64,000 nucleotides of DNA from Melitaea cinxia. Lineage: Eukaryota > Arthropoda > Insecta > Lepidoptera > Nymphalidae. This document shows positions 56,744 through 64,000 of the stretch, piece after piece. Within the stretch, counting starts at the first letter, position 1. Each line of letters starts with the position of its first letter. Location: contig NC_059414.1 of the NCBI RefSeq assembly GCF_905220565.1, positions 10,848,001 to 10,912,000 on the forward strand, given 5' to 3'. The position numbers and the translations under genes are program-made. The notes under the pieces are model-generated. The model was not told the DNA's origin and did no database searches. It saw only the letters and a list, made by a program, of their open reading frames with translations.

Positions 56744-56940
56744 TTGAAGTAAAACTTCTTAAAGCACGCCTGACTAGGGGAGTAAGCTGGTGAATGCCTT
56801 ATGAGAGCGTTACGAAAAGTATGATCGGGCGAGACAAACGGAAGTTGAGAGGAAGATATAAGTTAGTGAAGATAGAAAGAGAGAGAGCGTTTCCTAAGTT
56901 TTACTTCAATCGAGTGGTCTAAAACAGACTCATCTTTTAT
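56744..56940 (+). mobile_element. MITE with AAGTAAAACTTCTT inverted ends
   Basis: Left 'ttgaagtaaaacttctta', core 'agtaagctggtgaatgcctt' and 'acgaaaagtatgatcgggcg', right 'cctaagttttacttcaatcg' and 'agtggtctaaaacagactca'. Same family and orientation as 36241-36418. Confidence 0.7.
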
Positions 56941-57984
56941 AAAACGCATGTGTACATCTCAAAAAATCTTTATTACATTTTTTTTAATAAATAAATGAAT
57001 ATACTTTTATTGTTAGTATATTTTGTTGCTTAAAGTTAAACTCTGCTATTCCTCAAAGCACGAAAACGCTTATAAACACGGCGTCTAAGAAGTCCAGATG
57101 GCTCTTACAAATAGGTTGCATGTTATTATTATAAAATCATTATACCCTTCTTCACCAGACGCGGTAAGCTTCCCTTTGTAATATTAACTTAGAATCTTTC
57201 AATCTTTTTTTATTATATACCTATAAACTCGAAAGTTTGTTTGTATAGTCAAGGTTTAAAGATATTTATGGAGCAATTTGATGTGAAAATTTATTTTTAA
57301 TTAACAATGTGCGGGATTATCTGTGGTTTTGTGAATTGTCAATCTGTTTGTTTTTTTTTGTCCTATTTGTCAAATAATATTTAATATATATAGGCCAAAA
57401 ATAAATTATTTGAAAATAGAATATTTTAAATATTAAAGGTTCTTAACAACATTCATCTGTTATCAAAACATCTGGATTATTCTAACGGTAGTCGCTCTCA
57501 CAAACTTTTCACTTTTCTTAAAGCTTTTATTTCATATATTGCAAAATTTATTTTAAAAAAGACGGTAATTTTTTTATTTTGTTAAAGATATATATAATAT
57601 AATAAACTCTGCACATCTGAAATTGTAAAAAAGTACATAAATTTACACATAAGTGTATATAGTAATACTTAGTACAAAATTCTCCTTACTTGTATTCCTA
57701 AATTTAATATTATATTTTTGTTCCATGTTTATGTAGCTTTGTCATTTAAATAAAAAGACAATTTGTTAATTTTAATTTGGTTTAATCTATTTTAAACTCT
57801 TGAATTCAACGAATTTAAATAAATCTTTCACCAAACAAATCAACATTATTTAATAACATTGGCTATAGAGCATCATTTTATGAGTCACATTAAACAAATG
57901 ACAACGGAAGTGAAAAGCAAAGGACATTTCATATTTTATAAGTTTGATGATGCTATGAACACCTTTTATGGATCCCCGAGGTAT
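56941..57984. other. No gene recognised
   Basis: AT-rich. Confidence 0.4.
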
Positions 57985-58320
57985 TATTTACAGCTGGCGT
58001 AGTTTAGCAAGCTATAGACACGACGGAACCTAGAAACGCAAATAGCTTATAGTTCTGAATTCGAATCGTAAGCGCAAAACATCCTGGCAACGAGGAAATG
58101 GCGCGCGTGCCGCGTAAACTTCCTGCGACCGTGCCGTGATCAAGCTAGCGAGGAAAGTTGCATGGATATGGCAGTTTTACAGACACCGAATATATTTTTT
58201 AATCCACAAGGGTGAAAAAACACGTAAACGTCCGCGTAATGCTATAGGAATGAATATCTTTGCTCGCTGTCTGCACTATCAGGAACAAGCGTATTGCCGA
58301 TCAATATTATGCGTCTATTT
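57985..58320 (+). other. GC-richer island of unknown nature, tRNA-like start
   Basis: 'agctggcgtagtttagcaag' and 'gttctgaattcgaatcgtaa' sit about 55 bases apart, like the A and B boxes of a decayed tRNA-derived SINE. Beyond it, 58060-58210 has three short open stretches in different frames, including one of about 48 codons with TRKWRACRVNFLRPCRDQ. The 58136 frame holds HKGEKTRKRPRNAIGMNIFA. None is recognisable. It could be a SINE followed by a relic coding fragment. Confidence 0.3.
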
Positions 58321-58385
58321 ATTTACGACATTTATTTATTGTTTTCTAATATTAACGCAAATTTCACTTATTATAATGAAACAAC

Positions 58386-58530
58386 TTTTTCGAATTTTAT
58401 CGTGGTTTATTAAGTGTTTTAGATGCCCGATGTTTCGGATTTCTCCACAGCAAATATGGTCACAGGAGGACTGACCTCGGGCATCGGGTACGTCAGGCAT
58501 CTAAAAAACTTAATAAACCGCGAAAAAATC
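58386..58530. mobile_element. Penelope-like terminal foldback, non-coding
   Basis: 'attttatcgtggtttatt', 'cgatgtttcggat' and 'tggtcacaggaggactga' correspond to the non-coding terminus of the Penelope-like element (3343-3440). The right part (58480-58528) is roughly the complement of the left (58391-58430), around 'ggtttattaag...tttagatgcc'. It is therefore two inverted Penelope ends with no coding sequence between them. Confidence 0.6.
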
Positions 58531-59003
58531 AATTTACTTACCCCTCCCTGAACTACCCTGACTTATTTACCCCTCTTTTAAAAATTGCTTGACAAATGAG
58601 TTTACTTTTAAATGTCGTTTAATTGAACATTTAGAAAAGTGCTACCTGACTTGTTTTTATTATCACTTCTACTATTACTAGTTCGTATTATAAAAGATGA
58701 TTCTAGACACAAAAAAAAACTTTTTCGTCATAAAATAAGAAAACAATAGATAAATAAAAACAACATATACGTTTTCTAGCTCATTTTAAATGCCGCATCC
58801 ATAATAAAGCTACCCATATCATTATACAATTGCACTGTTAAATAATACCTTCACTTGACATACCTTTACTATAAAAGGCGGTTTAAAACTATTAAAATAT
58901 CGTCAAAATGTTTAAAGAAAAATATTTTTTTTTATATTGTCCTTCGGTATGTGGAAGTACCACTTCTATTTTGAGAAAATTTTCTCTCTGCATGGTGTAG
59001 GTA
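58531..59003. other. No gene recognised
   Basis: AT-rich. The last 12 bases (58992-59003) are the left target duplication of the next element. Confidence 0.4.
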
Positions 59004-59366
59004 ATCTGCATGGTGTACTGTGTGGCTACGGTACTAAAGAATTTAGCCACCCCCTCTCTTCCCGTGGGTGTCATAAGAGGCGACTAAGGGGTGTCGCAGT
59101 TTCACTACCACCTTGGAACTTAAAAAGCCGACCGGTGGCGGGATAACCATCCAACTGCTGGCTTTGAAATACACAGGCCGAATACGGGCAGCAGCGTCTT
59201 CGGTGCGACAAAGCCAGTCCAGTAGTACTGCGGTCACCAACCCGCCTGCCCAGCGTGGTTACTATGGGCAAAACACATAAGTTCACGTTATTTTTGGCGT
59301 AAACTTGTGGAGGCCTATGTCCAGCAGTGGACTGTATAGGCTGTAATGATGATGATATAATTAATG
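59004..59366 (+). mobile_element. RTE-like short retroelement with 12-bp TSD
   Basis: Collinear with 5296, 12444 and 19928, with the full 3' end: 'ggaggcctatgtccagcagt', 'ggactgtataggctg' and a TGATGATGAT tail. ATGGTGTAGGTA at 58992-59003 and 59367-59378 is a perfect target duplication. Overlapping minus and plus frames (up to 109 codons) are by-products of its GC-rich core. Confidence 0.8.
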
Positions 59367-59378
59367 ATGGTGTAGGTA

Positions 59379-59934
59379 CGTAATAAAAAAACTTAGTCAA
59401 GTATTTTTTTAAAAATGATTCCTAGCGATTAAACAGAAGATTTGTTTCCAGTTTCTGCACGTTTCAATAACAAAGTATATGTATTGTAAATCTTACTTTT
59501 TTATATAATTTAAAAATGTGACTTTTCTTTAATAGTAGAACATTATAAGTACATAAGTACCGATATCATTACTATTTAATTGTAACGAACTTAAAAAATT
59601 ATCAAAAACTAACATCAAATTAATAATAAAAAGGTACTTTTCAATTGAATAGAATAATATTTTTTTTAATGATTTTTAATGAACAATTTTCGTAATTTTA
59701 GAAAAAGTTAAGTATTAAAATATAGACCTCTTACCAAAGCGATAGTTCGTATTATAGCACTAGTAGTATAGCACTAGTACTATAGTACTAAATTTTACAC
59801 GTCCAAAATGATTATCTTTTAATTTTTTACTAAGAACAAAGGTAATCTTATCAAGGAAGTACACATTTATTTAACATACCTACATAGATTCAAGCCATAA
59901 AACACTCTCCTTTATAATCCTACTAACAGTACCT
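59379..59934. other. No gene recognised
   Basis: AT-rich. Contains a small cluster 'tagcactagtagtatagcac' near 59755-59780, locally repetitive. Confidence 0.4.
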
Positions 59935-60113
59935 ATAGTAAATGTTAAACCCATGGACAGACGTTTGTTCCATATGTGTTCACATATCTACAGATAATTT
60001 TATTGAAACTTGATATGTATCAGCAGGATAACTAAAAAAACATAGGCTACTGTTTATTCCGACATTCCCGCAGCATCGAAAGCTACAGGGGTAAAAGCAG
60101 GAGTCGAGCTAGT
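59935..60113 (+). mobile_element. Helitron-like element
   Basis: 'ggataactaaaaaaacatag', 'ctactgtttattccgacatt' and 'cccgcagcatcgaaagctac' lead to 'gcaggagtcgagctagt' ending 60113. The left boundary is approximate. Confidence 0.45.
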
Positions 60114-61071
60114 ATTACTAATAAAATCGATATGCAAATTGTTAATCCAATCGATTTTGTAAATAAGTGGTTATCTTAAGAAATTATCAACTGGTTTCTA
60201 ATTAGTACTTGCTCAAAGATGTAAATACCGTCATGGGCTGATTTACATTTTAAATATATGCAAAAATTTTCTAAATTTAAATACTTTGCAACGTGCTAGA
60301 CTGTTACCTACCCTTACTCTTTACATTGTATATATGTCGAAATAAAAATACGCAAAAACGTTTATATACAAATGCAAAAACCAAAAAACACACCCGCACA
60401 CATACACACTCGCATAGACACACACACATACACACAAACACTGCGTATACAATAATTTTAAAAAACCTGATTAAAAAGCGTAAATAGTCAAACGTCTTTA
60501 GCTTAGTGTCAAGTACCTACTCGTAGTTATATTTAAACGAAAATAAAATTTGGGAAAAAAATCGCTTTCTTAATAATATAGGCTACAAAACATCACGCAA
60601 CGACTTATTGGTAAATTGATGATAGTAAAGTGGTCGATTAGTTGAAAACGAACTCATTGAAATTATTATTGGTAGGTGATGAGATTAAATATTTAAATTC
60701 AAAATTAATAACAATCATATTTTAACGCAAAAAAATAATAACTGAAACATATGGTTAAGAGTATTATGGTTAAACATATGGTTAACTATAATCTCAAACA
60801 AAGCTTTGTTAAAACAGTAGGTATTTACTCTTAGACTTAAAGATAATATGCAAATTTATCTTCTTAATTAGTACAGGCAGGTATTTTTTTTCTCTGTAGT
60901 TAGTACTTTAAACACAAAACCTTTTTCAATTTTATTATTGCATACTGCTTATTTTCTTTAATATGTAATATCTATATCATAATATCTCTCTAATGTTTAT
61001 GTAGTCAAGAACAAATATATTTTGTAACTTGTACTGGATTAAGAATCTTAATAGTTATTTTTTTTTCAAAT
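60114..61071. other. No gene recognised; CA-rich tract at 60385-60440
   Basis: CACACA-rich microsatellite-like segment in otherwise AT-rich sequence. The 64-codon frame over it is an artefact. Confidence 0.4.
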
Positions 61072-61350
61072 ATTCAGCCTGTAGTATTCTGCCACTGCTG
61101 GGCATAGTGCCTCTTTCTCCATGGAGAAGGGTCAGCTGATATATTCCATACTAATAGTAAAGATCGCTATCAGACGCTTATCATAACAACCGGAACCAAC
61201 AGATTAACGTACTTTCCGAGACACGGTGGGAAAAACCACAAGTATCGCAACCAAAACGGAAAGAAATATTTTTACAAATTAAAATATCCATCCCGAGCGA
61301 GAATAGAACCGCCGGTGTGTGGGCGCCTACACGATACACGCGCTACACTA
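61072..61350 (-). mobile_element. SINE family A, diverged, both halves present
   Basis: 'cagcctgtagtattctgcca', 'ctgctgggcatagtgcctct', 'gatcgctatcagacgcttat', 'cataacaaccggaaccaaca' follow family A. The head end (gagcgagaatagaaccgccg) keeps a damaged B box. Confidence 0.65.
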
Positions 61351-61675
61351 AAGCGATCTCAAATATAATTTAATTAAATACAGAAATAACAATAACATCT
61401 TTGTTTATCCAAAAAATTAAAACTAGTATAGAATCGACTTTAATTTTTTTTACATATGTATATATAAATTTTTATACCAACGGGATTAAAACAGTCCTCA
61501 AACTATTACGGAATTAACTACTTAGCAATTCGTCCTGATAGGTATAAAAGGTATAAAACAATCTACTACTATACAATTTTATAAACGAAAGAGTATGTTT
61601 GTTACTCAATCACCACGTTATACACAGGTCAGCAGAAAATGTCATGCGTAAAACAAATAAATTATCTGTAGCAGC
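61351..61675. other. No gene recognised
   Basis: AT-rich spacer. Confidence 0.4.
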
Positions 61676-62030
61676 CGGACTGGCTTCTTCAATTACATCG
61701 ACAAGTAATACAACGTCGATCGATACAAGATCGACGAAAAAATAGTCAAGTAACTACGCGTTATCAATGATTACTTAAAAAGTAGTCATTAGATCTCGAT
61801 AAAATATATATGTGACCACACGATAAACATCAGCTTTCGATTAATTAAAAATTATCAAAATCGGTACATCCAGTAAAAAGTTATGCGGATTTTCGAAAGT
61901 TTCCCTCGATTTGTCTAGAATCCCATCATCAGATCCTAGTTTTCTTATCATGTACCAAACTAGGGATATCTTCTTTCCAACAAAAAAAGAATTATCAAAA
62001 TCGGTACATGCAGTAAGAAGTTATGCGGTA
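61676..62030 (-). mobile_element. AACCGACTTC repeat, first of two tandem copies
   Basis: 'tcgacaagtaatacaacgtc' through 'aaaagaattatcaaaatcgg' matches 63540-63860. The outer 'gtttgcaggcaaacga' end is missing and the final end is replaced by the next copy. It includes a local duplication of 'cgatcgatacaagatcgacg'. Confidence 0.7.
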
Positions 62031-62267
62031 TAATACAACGTAGGTCGACGAAAAAAGCGTCAAGTAAAAACGCATTATTAGATATAGCTCGAAAAGTAGT
62101 TGTTAGATCTCAAATAAATTTAAATGGGACCAAATGACACACACCACCTTTCGATTAAAAAAAATAGTTGTCGAAATTGGTCCACCCAGTCAAAAGTTCT
62201 GAAGTAACATACATAAAAAAAATACAGTCGAATTGAGAACCTCCTCCTTTTTTGGAAGCCGGTTAAA
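62031..62267 (-). mobile_element. AACCGACTTC repeat, second tandem copy (short form)
   Basis: Restarts at 'ataatacaacgtaggtcgac' and runs to 'cctccttttttggaagccgg' plus TTAAAAAG. The central block is missing, as in the short copies at 10971 and 11658. Confidence 0.7.
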
Positions 62268-63502
62268 AAGAACACCAAATAATACTGTTTTCATTTAGGA
62301 TCGTATTCCTGTGGTGATGTGTGGTGGTGTGGTGTAAGGTAATGAGTCAGAGAACCTCAGAATAAGCTGCATTGATATAAAATAACCCTGGAGTAAGAAG
62401 CATTCATATGCTACTGTAACCGCTTACCTTAAGGCTGACCATACACACGCTTCCCAATGGTGGTAATAATGGTGTAAAGACACCACACCAGAAAGCTGCA
62501 TGAATTTGGATAAAATTTTGCTGAAAAATAGGTTGTAGTCTGAAATATATCCGGCGGGTATATTTCTCATCCCAGAAAAATGTACGATTCCCGTGGGATA
62601 AATTTCCTGGCAGACAAAGTCACAGACAACAATTAGTCTTACACAAATACAGGCAGAATAACAAATCAACTAGTTATAAAACTAGCGATAAATAGTTGCC
62701 ATTCTAAAAAAATAAAAAACACAAAAATCGGTATACGTATATTTTTATATCGTGTTTAAATTAATTTGTATAAATTATAATCTCGTTCGAACATGCAGGC
62801 ATTTTAAGTATAGCTTGACATTTCTTAACGCTATTAAGAAAAAAGTAAACAAAGATACTGATATGAATAAACTGTTTGTAAAAGAATAAATAACGTTAAT
62901 TTAAATTACATAGATAATAAAAGGAGCTTCACATTTATCTAAAAAATAACAGATTAAAAATATAAGTGCAGTAGCTGTTGACTCTAAGGAAACATCCATT
63001 TAGCGCAGGAATTAAACACTTATGTCTAGATTGTTCGACTGGTCTAGACATTTTAAGTGGCTTGCTTCAAAGATCTCACCGCGCAAATGTGGTTTAGTGG
63101 ACAGTGAAAAGAGTACGTAAATACCTTTGATCCGCCATTACTTTTTTTATTGATAATCCAGAATTGTAATCTTAGTATTATTATAAATGTAAAAGTTTGT
63201 GATAAACGAGGGATTCATTTGTTTTTGATACTTTTTATTATAAGAACTACTTACACAGACTACCTTTTACTTGCGACCTACCATTTACCGGCTAAAACCG
63301 CGAGGCCGATCGAGTTGACTAACATTTTATTAAAGAATATACCTACATTCTAACTTTAATAAATCAAAATGATAAAGCTATACTAATACAAACGCATCAA
63401 AAACTTATTAAGTAGATGTATACCTATACATTTTCTACTTTTACTTAATGAAAACTTTAAAACAAAAAAAAAACTCGACTAACCCTACACAATAAACAAT
63501 AA
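62268..63502. other. No gene recognised; SINE C scrap at 62408-62455
   Basis: 'gctactgtaaccgcttacct' and 'ctgaccatacacacgct' recall the family C tail. 62540-62620 (ccggcgggtatatttctcat, acgattcccgtgggataaat) looks Helitron-like. The 81-codon minus frame (62424-62669) covers these and is not a gene. Confidence 0.35.
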
Positions 63503-63965
63503 TTGTGTTTGCAGGCAAACGAAAAAAAAACCGACTTCAATTATATCGACAAGTAATACAACGTAGGTAGACGAAAAAACAGTCAAGTAAATACGCATTA
63601 TCAAAGATTACTCCAAAAGTTGTAAACATTTTTTGAAAGTTGTAATCAGATCTCGTTGAAATTTAAATACAACCACATGATAAACATCGGCTTTCGATTA
63701 AATAAAAAATTATCAAAATCGGTACACACAATAAAAAGTTATGCGGATTTTCGAGTTTCCTTTGATTTCTCTAGGATTCCATCATCAGGTCCTAGTTTCC
63801 TTATCATGGTACCAAACTAGAGATATCTCCTTTCCAACAAAAAAAAACAATTATCAAAATCGGTTCATAAACGACGAAGCCATCTCCGAGCATACATAAA
63901 AAAAAAGAAAAAAAATATATACGGTCGAATTGAGTAACATCCTCCTTTTTTGAAGTCGGTCAAAA
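63503..63965 (-). mobile_element. AACCGACTTC repeat, longest copy
   Basis: 'ttgtgtttgcaggcaaacga' and ACCGACTTCAATTATA to 'ccttttttgaagtcggtcaa'. Contains all interior blocks, plus a local duplication of 'aaaagttgtaa' near 63613-63645. Confidence 0.8.
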
Positions 63966-64000
63966 ATAACTCACATTACAAATAACAAAGTGAAATGTTT

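Noticed and set aside
58136..58474. 112-codon ORF as a gene
   Set aside because: Its second half runs through AT-rich sequence and the Penelope foldback. Only the first 45 codons are unusual, and they are described in the island entry.

Overview
The window is animal nuclear DNA, almost certainly from a butterfly or moth. It is AT-rich, has no dense or operon-like coding, and is packed with repeat families that I recognise as typical of Lepidoptera: tRNA-headed SINEs, RTE-like short elements with a TGATGAT tail, Helitron-like elements ending in CTAGT after a GC hairpin, MITEs, mariner, Tigger and Penelope. No complete host gene can be called. The window reads as intergenic or long-intron sequence filled by mobile elements.

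Layout. 1-778: 3' end of a non-LTR retrotransposon with a TAAA tail. 3322-4944: a 5'-truncated Penelope-like element (RT YVDD motif, GIY-YIG endonuclease) flanked by 394-bp inverted arms and a 12-bp target duplication. 5.2-14.9 kb: RTE-like elements, AACCGACTTC repeats, a MITE, a tRNA-derived SINE with a 12-bp target duplication, and Helitron-like elements. 15876-16017: a nearly perfect foldback. 17-22 kb: SINE and RTE-like copies plus two possible host 5' ends on the minus strand, one with an exact initiator and downstream promoter element. 24-33 kb: microsatellite, SINEs and a possible plus-strand coding exon. 34-43 kb: more AACCGACTTC and MITE copies and a head-to-tail array of Helitron-like elements (40881-42394). 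44-47 kb: two more possible exons and a broken mariner. 48-56 kb: SINEs, microsatellites, a Tigger relic (53235-53559) and a TIR element filled with TTCTG/TTCTA repeats. 57-64 kb: a GC-richer unexplained island, a Penelope-end foldback, an RTE-like copy with a 12-bp target duplication, and AACCGACTTC copies at the right edge.

The elements are parasites rather than cooperating genes. Autonomous machinery is represented only by broken copies: LINE RT end, Penelope RT/endonuclease, mariner and Tigger transposases. Host coding evidence is limited to a few short open segments with good splice-site consensus. I report these as low-confidence exon candidates because no homology search was possible.
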